Translations under genes and position numbers: made by a program
Source: Poindextera sp963706385
GTDB lineage: Bacteria > Pseudomonadota > Alphaproteobacteria > Caulobacterales > Caulobacteraceae
Length of the DNA stretch: 64,000 nucleotides
Direction: 5' to 3'
Assembly (NCBI GenBank): GCA_963706385.1
Contig: OY970153.1
Span: forward strand, 2,666,001 to 2,730,000
The notes under the pieces: generated by a model
Database searches by the model: none
Seen by the model: the letters and a program-made list of their open reading frames with translations, nothing else
What the model was told of the DNA's origin: nothing
Shown here: positions 45,973-55,318 of the stretch, piece by piece
Layout: each line of letters begins with the position of its first letter
Numbering within the stretch: the first letter of the stretch is position 1

Positions 45973-46631
45973 CGGTCGAACAGGTCTTCGCCCGGTCGCC
46001 GCGTCGCCGCCGGCTCCGTCTGGTTCGGTCGGCTGAGCAGGAACAACGCCTGTTCGGCGCGCCAGTTCTCCAGCCCCCGCGTCGGATCGATCGGCCGCGC
46101 CGGCCGGCCGTCGACGAGGGCCGAGGCCGTCTCGATACGGATCCCCAGATCCTCGCACAGCAGCACGAAGTCCTTGAGCGTGCACAGATGGATGTTGGGC
46201 GTCGACCACCAGGGCTCGGGCAACGTTTCGGTCGTCGGCATCCGCCCGCTGGCGAGCAACGCCAGCCGCACCCGCCAGTGACCGAAATTGGGCACCGAGA
46301 CGATCGCGCGTTCGGCGATGCGCAACAGCGCATTCAGCACCGTACGCGGCTCTCGCACCGTCTGTAGGGTCTGTGACAGGATGGCGTAGTCGAACCCGCG
46401 GCTCGGAAAATCCGCCAGGTCGCGGTCCGCGTCGCCCTGGACCACCGCCAGGCCGCGCGCCAAGCAGGCCGCCACCCCCGCCGGGCTGATCTCCAGCCCC
46501 CGGCCGTCGACGTTCTTTTCCCGCGCCAGCAAATCCAGCAGCGTCCCTTCTCCGCAGCCGATGTCCAGCACCCGCGAGCCGGGCCGCACCAGCCGCAGGA
46601 TCTCGCGGAAGTCCTCTCTCCGGCCGCTCAT
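45969..46631 (-). CDS. metW: methionine biosynthesis protein MetW
   Basis: MetW is a methyltransferase-like protein encoded next to metX in proteobacteria and needed for methionine synthesis. The 220-residue protein has the SAM-binding VLDIGCGEGTLLDLL and the MetW-typical FDYAILSQTLQTVREP and SVPNFGHWRVR. It overlaps metX by 4 bases (ATGA), which supports joint function. Its stop overlaps that of the convergent autotransporter by 3 bases. Confidence 0.96.
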   Translation of the reverse strand: MSGRREDFREILRLVRPGSRVLDIGCGEGTLLDLLAREKNVDGRGLEISPAGVAACLARGLAVVQGDADRDLADFPSRGFDYAILSQTLQTVREPRTVLNALLRIAERAIVSVPNFGHWRVRLALLASGRMPTTETLPEPWWSTPNIHLCTLKDFVLLCEDLGIRIETASALVDGRPARPIDPTRGLENWRAEQALFLLSRPNQTEPAATRRPGEDLFDR

Positions 46632-47770
46632 GCGGCGAGGCCCCGGGCGTGGGCCGCCGACTGCAGAAAGCCGGTCAGCGCCGTTCGCAGCACCGGCTCG
46701 TCCAGGAAGAAGGCGTCGTGGCCCTTGTCGGTCTCGATCTCGACGAAGCTGGCGCGACAGCCGGCGGCGTTCAGGGCGCGCACGATGGCGCGACTCTCGA
46801 GGGTCGGATAGAGCCAGTCGGAGGTGAACGACAGGGCGCAGAAGCGCACCTCGCGGGCCCGGGCGAAGGCGTTGGCCAGCACCCCGCCATGGGCCTCCGC
46901 CAGGTCGAAATAGTCGAGCGCGCGGGTGATGTAGAGATAGCTGTTGGCGTCGAACCGATCGACGAAGCTGGAGCCTTGATGGCGCAGGTAGCTCTCGACC
47001 TGGAAGTCGGCGTCAAATCCCCAGGACAGGCCGTCGCGCTGCAACTCGCGGCCGAACTTCCGCTGCAGGGCTGGCTCGGACAGATAGGTGATGTGCGCGG
47101 CCATCCGCGCCACCGCCAGCCCTTTTTCCGGTCTGACGCCATGCTGAGCGTAGGCGCCGCCGCGCCAGTCCGGATCGGCCATGATCGCCTGCCGGCCCAC
47201 CTCGTGGAAGGCGATGTTCTGGGCCGAATGGCGGGCGGCCGCGGCGATGCACACGGCCGAGAACAGCCGCTCGGGAAAGTCGGCCGCCCATTGCAGCACC
47301 TGCATGCCGCCCATCGAGCCGCCGATCACCGAAAACAGCGTCTCGATGCCCAGGGCGTCGATCAGCATGGCCTGGGCGCGCACCATGTCGGGAATAGTGA
47401 TGACCGGAAAGCTCAGCCCGTAGGCGCGCCCCGTCTCGGGATCGATCGACGAGGGCCCGGTGGTGCCCATGCAGCCGCCCACCACGTTCGAGCAGATGAT
47501 GAAATGTTTGGCCGGATCGAGCGGGCGGCCGGGTCCGACAACCTGGGTCCACCAGCCCGGTTTTCCGGTCACCGGATGCTCGGCGGCGACGTGCTGGTCG
47601 CCGGTCAGGGCGTGGCAGATGAGGACGGCATTGCTGCGATCGGCGTTCAGCGCGCCGTAGGTGCGGTAAGCCACCTCCAGCTGGCCAAGCCGCGCGCCGG
47701 ATTCCAGGCGCAACTGCCGGTCCGACCCGAAGCGGATCACCCCGCCGTCCGCGTCCGTCATGTGCGACAT
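46628..47770 (-). CDS. metX: homoserine O-acyltransferase MetX
   Basis: MetX acylates homoserine for methionine synthesis. The 380-residue alpha/beta-hydrolase protein has ALTGDQHVA, the nucleophile Ser in IGGSMGGMQVLQWA, the catalytic Asp in the segment after LSFTSDWLYP and His in DKGHDAFFL. Acetyl versus succinyl specificity cannot be read here. Start choice among ATG 47788, 47770 and 47761 is uncertain; no strong ribosome site exists. No SAM riboswitch pattern was recognised upstream. Confidence 0.95.
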   Translation of the reverse strand: MSHMTDADGGVIRFGSDRQLRLESGARLGQLEVAYRTYGALNADRSNAVLICHALTGDQHVAAEHPVTGKPGWWTQVVGPGRPLDPAKHFIICSNVVGGCMGTTGPSSIDPETGRAYGLSFPVITIPDMVRAQAMLIDALGIETLFSVIGGSMGGMQVLQWAADFPERLFSAVCIAAAARHSAQNIAFHEVGRQAIMADPDWRGGAYAQHGVRPEKGLAVARMAAHITYLSEPALQRKFGRELQRDGLSWGFDADFQVESYLRHQGSSFVDRFDANSYLYITRALDYFDLAEAHGGVLANAFARAREVRFCALSFTSDWLYPTLESRAIVRALNAAGCRASFVEIETDKGHDAFFLDEPVLRTALTGFLQSAAHARGLAA

Positions 47771-47867
47771 GCCCAAATCTTGGCCCATGCGCGGGTTGGA
47801 CCGCCTAGCCCGTCGCCTGTCAACCGATCGCTTCCGCGTACGGCGTGGGCGCGCTAAGGAACCTGTC

Positions 47868-47980
47868 GGAGCGCGATCGCCGAAAGTGGAACCAGTTTCG
47901 GCGGCCATGGCGCACCAATGTTTAGGAGACAGAGCCTTTTCAGGCGCTTCAGGCGATTCCGCCTGAAGCTAAAAGGCTCC
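47868..47980. repeat. palindromic intergenic repeat, copy 2
   Basis: This is the second copy of the family seen at 1281-1394. GCCGAAA (47879-47885) pairs with TTTCGGC (47896-47902). GAGCCTTTT (47932-47940) pairs with AAAAGGCTC (47971-47979), enclosing GCTTCAGGCG (47946-47955) and CGCCTGAAGC (47960-47969) around ATTC. The sequence TCAGGCGATTCCGCCTGA is common to both copies. It lies between divergent metX and the phosphatase gene. Confidence 0.75.
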
Positions 47981-48009
47981 AGGCACGAATGTCCTCGCCG
48001 GGAGACCCG

Positions 48010-48504
48010 ATGCGCCGACTGATCCTGCTGCGCCACGGCAAGGCCGAGTCGGTCTCCGCCACCGGCGACGATTTCGATCGCGGCCTGACCGATCGGGGCC
48101 GGCGCGACTGCGCCCTGATCGGGCGGGTGTTGGCCGAGGCGGGCGTGGTCCCTGATCTGGCGCTGGTTTCGCCCGCCCGTCGCGCCCAGGAGACCTGGGA
48201 CGAGGTCTCGCGCGCCTTCCCCAATGCGCGGTGTGAAATCCTTCGCGGCCTTTATCTGGCGACGCCCGAGCAGATATCGGCTGCGGTGGGGGCGGCGGGC
48301 GAGAGGCTGAGCGTGATGGTCGTCGGCCATAATCCCGGCCTGCACGAGTTCGCCCTGGCCCTAGCTGCGGCGGCGCCCGTCCGCGCGGCGGGATTGCGGG
48401 ACTTTCCCACCGCGGCGGCGGCGGTGTTCCGCCACGGCGCCGAGGGCGTCGCCGAGTTGGAGCGGGTGTTCCTGCCGCGCGAGCAAGGCGGCGGGCCGAC
48501 GTGA
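48010..48504 (+). CDS. SixA-like phosphohistidine phosphatase
   Basis: This 164-residue histidine phosphatase has the catalytic LLRHGKAE at the N-terminus, PARRAQETW, and a second His in VVGHNPGLHEF. SixA removes phosphate from histidine in HPt or PTS proteins. ATG 48010 follows GGGAG; the earlier ATG 47989 is possible but lies in the repeat boundary. It overlaps the next gene by 4 bases (GTGA). Confidence 0.92.
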   Translation: MRRLILLRHGKAESVSATGDDFDRGLTDRGRRDCALIGRVLAEAGVVPDLALVSPARRAQETWDEVSRAFPNARCEILRGLYLATPEQISAAVGAAGERLSVMVVGHNPGLHEFALALAAAAPVRAAGLRDFPTAAAAVFRHGAEGVAELERVFLPREQGGGPT

Positions 48505-48845
48505 ACCCGATCTACAAGATTCTGGATCGCGCCGCCTGGCTGGCGGCCTCGGCGCTCGGGACGTTCGCCGGTTCGCCGGTCGATCTGGCCGATGGCTTCA
48601 TCCATTTTTCAACCGCCGATCAGGTCCAGGAGACGGCGCGGCGGCATTTCCGCGGCGTGGCCGACTTGGTGCTGCTGGAGGTGGACCCCGACGCGCTCGG
48701 CGCGCCAGTGACCTGGGAGCCGTCGCGGGGCGGCGCGCTGTTTCCTCACCTCTATGGCTCGATGCCGACTGGCGCGGTGCGCGCGGCGCGCCCGCTCGAT
48801 CTCGACGCGGAGGGCGTGCCGGTGATCGGCGTGCTGGCGCCTTGA
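48501..48845 (+). CDS. DUF952 family protein
   Basis: The 114-residue protein starts at GTG 48501 and shows the DUF952 pattern: YKILDRAAW, DGFIHFSTADQVQETARRHF, and PHLYGSMPTGAV. Function is unknown; the fold is related to ADP-ribosyl-transferring folds by structure in some reports. It overlaps pyrD by 4 bases (TTGA) and sits with sixA in a coupled operon. Confidence 0.92.
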   Translation: MNPIYKILDRAAWLAASALGTFAGSPVDLADGFIHFSTADQVQETARRHFRGVADLVLLEVDPDALGAPVTWEPSRGGALFPHLYGSMPTGAVRAARPLDLDAEGVPVIGVLAP

Positions 48846-49903
48846 GCCTGCTGCACGACCTCGCCGCCGGCGCCCTGCGCGTGCTGGACCCGGAAGACGC
48901 CCACGCCGCCGCCATCGGCCTGCTGCGCGCCGGGCTCGGACCGCGCGCGCCGCGCGGCGGCCAGCTGCGGCTGGCGGTCACGCTTTGCGGCCTGAGGCTC
49001 GAAAACTGCGTCGGCCTGGCCGCCGGCTTCGACAAGAACGCCGAGACGCCCGACGCCATGCTGGCCGCCGGCTTCGGCTTCGTCGAGTGCGGCACGGTCA
49101 CCCCCCTGCCCCAGGCGGGCAATCCGCGTCCGCGGCTGTTCCGGCTGAGTGAGGACCGGGCGGTGATCAACCGCATGGGGTTCAACAACGCCGGGCTCGA
49201 CGCCTTTGCCGCCCGCCTTGCCGCGCGACCGCGCCGAGGCGTCGTCGGGGCCAACATCGGAGCCAATAAGGACTCGCCCGACCGCATCGGCGACTATGTC
49301 ACCGGCCTTGCGCGGTTGTGGGGTCTGGCCGACTATTTCACCGTCAACATCTCCTCGCCCAATACGCCGGGCCTTCGCGCGTTGCAGACCAAGGAGGCGC
49401 TGGCCGAGCTCCTGGGCCGGCTTGGCGAGGCGCGCGCGGCGCTGACCGATGGGGCGGGCGGCCATCCGGTGTGGCTCAAGGTCGCGCCCGATCTGGCCGA
49501 GGACGAGATCGAGGCCATTGTCGAGGCCAGCCTGGCGCACGGTCTGGACGCCATCGTCGTGGGCAACACCACCCTCTCGCGCCCCGAGACCTTGAAATCG
49601 CCGCTGAAGGCCGAGGCCGGCGGCCTTTCGGGCGCGCCGCTGACCGCCCTGTCGAACCGCGTCCTTGGCCAGTTTCACCAGGCCGCCCGCGACCGCATCG
49701 CCTTGATCGGGGTCGGTGGGATCGCGAGCGGCGCGGACGCCTACGCCAAAATTCGCGCCGGCGCGCGCGCGGTGCAGCTTTATTCGGCCATGGTCTACGA
49801 GGGGCCAGGGCTGGCGGCGCGCATCCGCCGCGAGCTGGACGGGCTGCTCGCCGCCGATGGGTTCGCCTCGGTCGCCCAGGCGGTCGGGGCCGAGCATGCC
49901 TGA
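48842..49903 (+). CDS. pyrD: dihydroorotate dehydrogenase (quinone) PyrD
   Basis: PyrD oxidises dihydroorotate with quinone in pyrimidine synthesis. The 353-residue class 2 enzyme has the N-terminal membrane-association segment (about 1-45), the FMN-binding barrel with GLAAGFDKNAE, INRMGFNNAG, catalytic Ser in NISSPNT and GVGGIASG. It starts at TTG 48842. Its stop precedes the next GTG by 9 bases. Confidence 0.96.
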   Translation: MSLLHDLAAGALRVLDPEDAHAAAIGLLRAGLGPRAPRGGQLRLAVTLCGLRLENCVGLAAGFDKNAETPDAMLAAGFGFVECGTVTPLPQAGNPRPRLFRLSEDRAVINRMGFNNAGLDAFAARLAARPRRGVVGANIGANKDSPDRIGDYVTGLARLWGLADYFTVNISSPNTPGLRALQTKEALAELLGRLGEARAALTDGAGGHPVWLKVAPDLAEDEIEAIVEASLAHGLDAIVVGNTTLSRPETLKSPLKAEAGGLSGAPLTALSNRVLGQFHQAARDRIALIGVGGIASGADAYAKIRAGARAVQLYSAMVYEGPGLAARIRRELDGLLAADGFASVAQAVGAEHA

Positions 49904-49912
49904 GCCGTCCCG

Positions 49913-50650
49913 GTGAGTCGGCGGTCTTCCTCTCCGCGCGCGGCCTCGGCTCTGGCGCTCGCGCGCCGGTTCGGCCCGTTGGCCCTGGTCGCCGCGGGCC
50001 TGGCGGCCGCGCTCGCCCTCGGCCTGCCGAACCAGCTGTCGTTGCACCAACTTCACCGTCATCGCGACCAGCTCGAGGCGGTGGCGCGTCTGCATCCGGC
50101 GCTCAGCGTGCTGGCCTACGTCGGGGTCTATGCGCTGGCGATCGGCCTGTCGCTGCCGGTGGCGCTGGTCCTGACGCTGAGCGGTGGGTTTCTATTTGGT
50201 CCCTGGGTGGGGGGCCTGGCCGCGGCCTGCGGTTGCACGCTTGGCGCGACGGTGGTCTTCCTGGTCTGCCGCGCCGCGACGGGCGACGTTCTGCGCCGGC
50301 GGGCCGGGCCGATGATCGCGAGGATTGAGGACGGGGTGCTGGCCGATGCGTTTTCCTATGTCATGCTGCTGCGCCTGTTGCCGGTGATGCCGATGACGCT
50401 CGCCAATCTGGCGCTCGGTTTCGTCGAGATTCCGCCACGCACCTTTGTTCTTGCGACCTTTTTCGGCATCCTACCGGTCTCCTTCGTCTACGCGGGCCTG
50501 GGCTCGGGCCTGGGCAAGATGTTCGCCCAGGGCGCGCGGCCGGACCTGCACGCCCTGGTCCGGCCCGAGGTGTTGATGGCCTTGGCGGGGCTCGCGCTGC
50601 TGTCGCTGGCTCCCGTCGTGGCGCGCCATCTGCGCCGGCCGCGGACTTGA
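49913..50650 (+). CDS. TVP38/TMEM64 (VTT domain) membrane protein
   Basis: This 245-residue polytopic protein starts at GTG 49913. After a basic N-terminus it has about five membrane segments with the VTT-domain features LSGGFLFGPWVGGLAAACG and MLLRLLPVMPMTLANLALG. Related DedA/VTT proteins move lipids such as undecaprenyl phosphate or phosphatidylethanolamine; the substrate here is not known. It is a distant unit from pyrD but likely co-transcribed. Confidence 0.88.
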   Translation: MSRRSSSPRAASALALARRFGPLALVAAGLAAALALGLPNQLSLHQLHRHRDQLEAVARLHPALSVLAYVGVYALAIGLSLPVALVLTLSGGFLFGPWVGGLAAACGCTLGATVVFLVCRAATGDVLRRRAGPMIARIEDGVLADAFSYVMLLRLLPVMPMTLANLALGFVEIPPRTFVLATFFGILPVSFVYAGLGSGLGKMFAQGARPDLHALVRPEVLMALAGLALLSLAPVVARHLRRPRT

Positions 50651-50703
50651 GCGCTTCAGCGCGCGCGTTGCTCCAGCCGCTTACGTGAAGTAACGGATTG
50701 CGC

Positions 50704-52254
50704 ATGGCGGACGCTTCAGTCTCCGCGCCCCAGCAGCCGGGGCCCTCGGGGCGTCCCGAGGCCGACGCCGGTCGGGATGTCCGGCGGGCAGCGCGCAGGC
50801 TGTTCTGGCCGGGCGGGCTGTCGTCGCGGCTGCTGATCCTGACCGTGCTGTTCGTCGCCTTGGCGGGGTTGCTGATCCTGCCGCCCTCGCTGGCCCAGTT
50901 CGAGAACAGCTGGCTGTACGATCGGCTGCGGGCGGCGGAACTGGCCTCGCTGGCGGTCGACGCGGCGCCCAACCAGGTGGTCAGCGACAAGGTCTCCAGC
51001 CAGCTTCTGAATGGCGCGGGCGTGGTTTCGGTCGCGGTGCAGAGCGGAGGGGCGCGCCGGTTGCTGCTGGCCGCGCCCAGGATGGCGCGTACGCCTTACC
51101 TCGTCGACCTTCGCGGCGGTTATTCGGGCGCGTGGCTGATCGCGCCGTTCCAGACCCTGCTCGGCGGCGAGGGGCGGATGGTGCGGGTGGTGGCGCGCCC
51201 CCAGTTCCGCGACGGCGACTTTGTCGAGATCGTGGTGCCCGACGCGCCGCTGAAGACCGAGCTCGAGGGCTACCTACTGCGGCTCTCGGCCATCGACGCC
51301 TTCATCTCCATCGTCGCCGGCGGGCTGGTCTATCTGTCGCTGAACGCGCTTCTAGTGCGGCCGATGCAACGAATCACCAGGGCGATGGAGCGGTTCCGGG
51401 CCGATCCGGAAGACCCCGCGGCCCATATTAATCTGTCCGGGCGTCGCGACGAGATCGGCCGCGCCGAGGCCGAGCTGGATCGCATGCAGGCCGACCTGCG
51501 CATCGCGCTCGCCTCCCGCGCCAGGCTGGCCGCGCTCGGCGAAGCGGTGGCCAAGATCAACCACGACCTGCGCAACATGTTGACCAGCGCCCAGATCGCC
51601 TCCGAGCGGCTGGCCCAGTCGGGCGATCCCAAGGTGGCCCAGGCCCTGCCCAGACTGGAGCGGGCGCTGGATCGCGCGGTGCGTTTGGCCTCGGACGTTC
51701 TGGCCTACGGCAAGAGCGAGGAGGCCACGCCGAACTCCAGGGCGCTGCACCTGCTGCCCGCGCTGGAGGCCGCGGCCGAGGACGCCGGCCTGACACGCGA
51801 AGGGGTGCGGCTGGAAACCACCATTGGCGCCGATGCGCGGGTCAGCGCCGATCCCGAACAGTTGCACCGCATCCTGGTCAACCTCTTGCGCAACGCCCGC
51901 GAGGCGATCCTCGGCGCGTCGGCCCCAGACGGCCGGGGCCGGGTTAGCGTGGCCCTGGAGCGGCGGGATGACGCCAGTGTGATCACCATCTCCGACACCG
52001 GGCCGGGCGTACCCGAGCGGCTGCGGGCGCGGCTTTTCCAGCCCTTCTCCGGCTCCGGCCGGCAAGGCGGCGCGGGCCTGGGCCTGGCCATCGCCCGCGA
52101 ACTGGCCCAGGGCCACGGTGGCGATCTGGCGCTGACCCGAACCGGGCCCGAAGGCGCTGAGTTCGAATTGCGCCTGGCCGGCGCGCTCGAGCCCGAGGCG
52201 TCGCCGCTCAAGCGGACGCGGGCCGCCAAGGGGCAGGCGCGGACGCCTCAGTAA
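50704..52254 (+). CDS. membrane sensor histidine kinase
   Basis: The 516-residue kinase has one membrane helix near 40-60, a periplasmic region, a second near 195-218, a HAMP linker, a dimerisation helix with phosphoacceptor His in KINHDLRNML, and an ATPase domain with N box VNLLRNAREAI, G1 SDTGPGVPE and G2 GGAGLGLAIAREL. No response regulator gene is adjacent, so the partner is unknown. A TTG two codons earlier is possible. The 3' end overlaps convergent ggt by 7 bases. Confidence 0.93.
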   Translation: MADASVSAPQQPGPSGRPEADAGRDVRRAARRLFWPGGLSSRLLILTVLFVALAGLLILPPSLAQFENSWLYDRLRAAELASLAVDAAPNQVVSDKVSSQLLNGAGVVSVAVQSGGARRLLLAAPRMARTPYLVDLRGGYSGAWLIAPFQTLLGGEGRMVRVVARPQFRDGDFVEIVVPDAPLKTELEGYLLRLSAIDAFISIVAGGLVYLSLNALLVRPMQRITRAMERFRADPEDPAAHINLSGRRDEIGRAEAELDRMQADLRIALASRARLAALGEAVAKINHDLRNMLTSAQIASERLAQSGDPKVAQALPRLERALDRAVRLASDVLAYGKSEEATPNSRALHLLPALEAAAEDAGLTREGVRLETTIGADARVSADPEQLHRILVNLLRNAREAILGASAPDGRGRVSVALERRDDASVITISDTGPGVPERLRARLFQPFSGSGRQGGAGLGLAIARELAQGHGGDLALTRTGPEGAEFELRLAGALEPEASPLKRTRAAKGQARTPQ

Positions 52255-53945
52255 CCGATCGCCACTCCCTCGCGGCGGGGATCGGCGGCGCCTTCCAGGC
52301 CGCCAGGACGGGCGACGACGGCGTGCAGGCCGCTCTCCTCGTTGTAGCCCGGAACGATGTGCACGCCCCGCGCCGCCAACGCCTCGACCACGCCCGGGGC
52401 GAACTTCGCCGCCTCGCTGGTGAACACCGCCCCGCGCGGAACCAGGTTGGGCAGGGCCAGCGCCTGGCTCGCGGGCAGCTTCCAGTCCAGGATTCCCACC
52501 AGGGCTTTCAGATTGTAGGCCAGGATCGAGGTGCCGCCGGGCGAGCCCAGGGCGGCGACGAAGCGGCCCCGCCGGTCGAATACGATCACCGGCGCCATCG
52601 ACGAGCGCGGCCGCTTGCCGGCGGCCACCGCATTGGCCGCCGGCGCGCCGTCCGGCTCGCTCGGCGAGAAGGAAAAGTCCGTCAACTGATTGTTCAGCAC
52701 GAAGCCGTGGGTCATCCGGCCCGAGCCGAAGACGCTCTCCACCGTGGTGGTCATCGAGGCCACGTCGCCGCGCGCATCGACGATGACGAAATGCGAGGTC
52801 CCGCCCGGCTCGAGCGTTTTGTCCGCGCCCACCGCCGGCGCGCCGCGCGGCCGACCCGGGCTCGGCGGCGGGCCGGCCCGCGGCCCGATCAGCCTGGCCC
52901 GCGCGTCGAGATAGGTCGGATCGAGCAGACCCTGCATGGGAACACTGACGAAGGCGGGATCGCCGATGTAGCGGTCGCGATCGGCGTACATCAGCCGGCT
53001 GGCCTGGGCGAACTCCAGCCAGGCCACGGGATCGGCCGGTCCGCGCGTGGCGATATCGGTCCGCTGCAACAGGCCCAGGCCCTCCAGCACGGCCGAGCCG
53101 CCCGAGGGATCGTTGGCGGTGCAGACCCGATAGGTCCGATAGGGCCGGCACAGGGCTGGGGCCTCGCGCGGACGATAGGCGGCGATGTCGGCGGCGCTCA
53201 GGGTTCCAGGAATGGGACCTTCATGGACCCGCGCGGCGATGTCGGCGGCGATCTGTCCGGAATAGAGGGCGCTCGGCCCCTCGGCCGCCAGCCGCCGGAC
53301 GGTCTCGGCGTAGGCGGGGTTCTTCAAGACGTCGCCGGCCTTCAGCCGGGTCCCGTCGGGTTTGCTGAAATAGGCGACCATGTCCGGCGCGCCGGCCTGG
53401 GGCGCGCGGCTCGCGATCATGCCGGCCAGGCGCGGGCTGACCACGAAGCCGTCGCTCGCCAGCCGTTCCGCGTCGCCGAACAGCTCGCGCCAGGGCGTCT
53501 TTCCATGCTCCCCGTGCGCCAGGGCCAGCATGGCCACCGCGCCCGGAACCCCGGTCGAGCGGCCGGAGAGCACGGCGGTGAAGAAGGCCATGGGCTTGCC
53601 GTCGGGGCCCAGGAACATGTCCGGCGAGGCTCCCTTGGGCGCGACCTCGCGGCCGTCGTAGGCGGTCACGGCGCGGGTCCTGGCGTCGTAATAGACCAGG
53701 AACGAGCCGCCCCCGAGGCCCGAACTCTGCGGCTCGACCAAGCCGAGCACCGCCTGCACCGCCACCGCCGCGTCGATCGCCGTCCCGCCGGTTTCAAGCA
53801 CCCTCAGGCCTGCCCGGGCGGCCAGCGGATTGGCCGCCGCGACCATGGCGTGGCGGGCCAAGGACGGCGTGGGGTCGGCCTGGGCGGGCGGGCCGACCAG
53901 GATGAGGCGGGCGCAGACCAATGCGGCCAGCACAACTCGACGCAT
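52248..53945 (-). CDS. ggt: gamma-glutamyltransferase Ggt
   Basis: Ggt is a periplasmic autoprocessing enzyme that hydrolyses or transfers the gamma-glutamyl group of glutathione. The 565-residue precursor has a signal peptide (ending near PAQA), QSSGLGGGSFLVYYD, and the maturation site and nucleophile Thr in GGTSHFVIVD (about residue 378), followed by FGSGRMTHGFVLNNQ. The small subunit holds the rest. Divergent from the P1 peptidase gene. Confidence 0.95.
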   Translation of the reverse strand: MRRVVLAALVCARLILVGPPAQADPTPSLARHAMVAAANPLAARAGLRVLETGGTAIDAAVAVQAVLGLVEPQSSGLGGGSFLVYYDARTRAVTAYDGREVAPKGASPDMFLGPDGKPMAFFTAVLSGRSTGVPGAVAMLALAHGEHGKTPWRELFGDAERLASDGFVVSPRLAGMIASRAPQAGAPDMVAYFSKPDGTRLKAGDVLKNPAYAETVRRLAAEGPSALYSGQIAADIAARVHEGPIPGTLSAADIAAYRPREAPALCRPYRTYRVCTANDPSGGSAVLEGLGLLQRTDIATRGPADPVAWLEFAQASRLMYADRDRYIGDPAFVSVPMQGLLDPTYLDARARLIGPRAGPPPSPGRPRGAPAVGADKTLEPGGTSHFVIVDARGDVASMTTTVESVFGSGRMTHGFVLNNQLTDFSFSPSEPDGAPAANAVAAGKRPRSSMAPVIVFDRRGRFVAALGSPGGTSILAYNLKALVGILDWKLPASQALALPNLVPRGAVFTSEAAKFAPGVVEALAARGVHIVPGYNEESGLHAVVARPGGLEGAADPRREGVAIGY

Positions 53946-54059
53946 CGCGTATTATCCCCTTGGCCGACCGGCAAGCGGCAAAGGCCCAACATAGGCGAGC
54001 CGCGCGCGGATGAAAGCCGCCGGTGGACATCGCCCGGCCCGACGTGCGAGGTCCAGGCC

Positions 54060-55088
54060 ATGACCGTTCCCGCCCGGGCCGGGGCCCGCAATCTGATCAC
54101 CGACGTGCCCGGCCTTCTGGTCGGCCAGGCCGAGGACGGGGCCGCGCGCACCGGCGTGACCGTGATCCTGGCGCAGCCGCCCGCCATCGCCGCCTGCAGC
54201 GTGGCCGGGGGCGCGCCCGGCACGCGCGAGACCGACGCGCTGGCCCCGGAAAACCTGGTCGACGCGGTCGACGCGGTCGTGCTGGCCGGCGGTTCGGTCT
54301 ACGGCCTAGCCGCCGCCGACGGCGTCGCCGCCTGGCTGGGCGCGCAGGGCCGCGGCTTTCGCCTGGCGGCGCGCGAGGGGGTTCCGCCCTCGCCGATCGT
54401 GCCGGCCGCGATCCTCTACGACCTGGCCAACGGCGGCGACAAGGCCTGGGGCCTCGAGCCGCCCTACCGCGCGCTGGGGATCGCGGCGGCGAAGGCGGCG
54501 GGGCAGACCTTTGCGCTTGGAACCGCCGGCGCCGGCCAGGGCGCCATGGCCGGGACCCTGAAGGGCGGAATCGGTTCGGCCTCGGCGGTCACCCATGACG
54601 GTTTCACCATCGGCGCGATCGCGGCGGTCAACAGCTTCGGCTCGGTCATCGCGCCGGAAGGGCGAAGCTTCTGGGCCGCGCCCTACGAGCTGGACGGCGA
54701 GTTCGGCGGTCTCGGCCCCGCGGGGCTGATCGCTCGCCCGGATCAATGGGGCGCGTCCAAGGCCGCCGCCGCGCCCCGGGCCAACACCACCATCGCCTGC
54801 GTGGCCACCGACGTCGCCCTGACCCCCGCTCAGGCCAAGCGCGTGGCGATCATGGCCCAGGACGGCTTGGCCCGCGCCATCCGCCCGGCGCATGGCCCGA
54901 GCGATGGTGACGTGGTCTTCGCCCTGTCGACCGGCCGATTGCCCCTGACCGAGCCGGGCCCGATGGCGCTCGCCCGCATCGGCGCCCTGGCCGCCGACTG
55001 TCTGGCTCGCGCCATCGCCCGCGGGGTCTACGAGGCCACGTCCTGGCCGGGCGGCGAAGCGGTCTGCTGGCGCGACCTGCCCGGCTGA
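54060..55088 (+). CDS. P1 (S58) family self-cleaving peptidase
   Basis: This 342-residue N-terminal-nucleophile type protein has the DmpA/NylC-like LITDVPGLLVGQAED start, GGSVYGLAAADGVAAWL, and the autocleavage site Asn-Ser in IAAVNSFGSV (about residue 195), where Ser becomes the new N-terminal nucleophile. Known members are D-aminopeptidases, beta-aminopeptidases and amide-oligomer hydrolases; the substrate is unknown. No signal peptide. ATG 54060 is preferred; the frame is open far upstream opposite ggt. Confidence 0.9.
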   Translation: MTVPARAGARNLITDVPGLLVGQAEDGAARTGVTVILAQPPAIAACSVAGGAPGTRETDALAPENLVDAVDAVVLAGGSVYGLAAADGVAAWLGAQGRGFRLAAREGVPPSPIVPAAILYDLANGGDKAWGLEPPYRALGIAAAKAAGQTFALGTAGAGQGAMAGTLKGGIGSASAVTHDGFTIGAIAAVNSFGSVIAPEGRSFWAAPYELDGEFGGLGPAGLIARPDQWGASKAAAAPRANTTIACVATDVALTPAQAKRVAIMAQDGLARAIRPAHGPSDGDVVFALSTGRLPLTEPGPMALARIGALAADCLARAIARGVYEATSWPGGEAVCWRDLPG

Positions 55089-55173
55089 AGCCGAAACCGC
55101 CATGGCGGCGCAAGGCCGGCTTGCGTCCGCCGCCGCTCGACGCTAGGTTCCGCGCCCTCGCCGCAAGGCGTGC

Positions 55174-55250
55174 GCGCCCGTAGCTCAGCTGGATAGAGCA
55201 TCAGACTACGAATCTGAGGGTCGGACGTTCGAATCGTTCCGGGCGCGCCA
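55174..55250 (+). tRNA. tRNA-Arg (anticodon ACG)
   Basis: A complete 77-base cloverleaf: acceptor GCGCCCG (55174-55180) pairs with CGGGCGC (55240-55246), discriminator G and encoded CCA (55248-55250). The anticodon arm TCAGA/TCTGA encloses loop CTACGAA with anticodon ACG at 55208-55210, read as inosine to decode CGN codons. The T arm has TTCGAAT. Its 3' end faces the low-GC segment, a usual integration site. Confidence 0.97.
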
Positions 55251-55318
55251 GTTTTTCAAGCACTTAGCGCGATCCTTGTCAGTTTCGAACTTCCAGGGGT
55301 AACGCTGGGGGTAACGAA

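Noticed and set aside
47790..47867. SAM-II riboswitch before metX
   Set aside because: SAM-II elements are common before alphaproteobacterial metX, but the conserved core and A-rich pseudoknot strand are not seen here.
52323..54059. Upstream extension of the P1 peptidase frame
   Set aside because: The open frame runs antisense to ggt; the protein family begins at ATG 54060.
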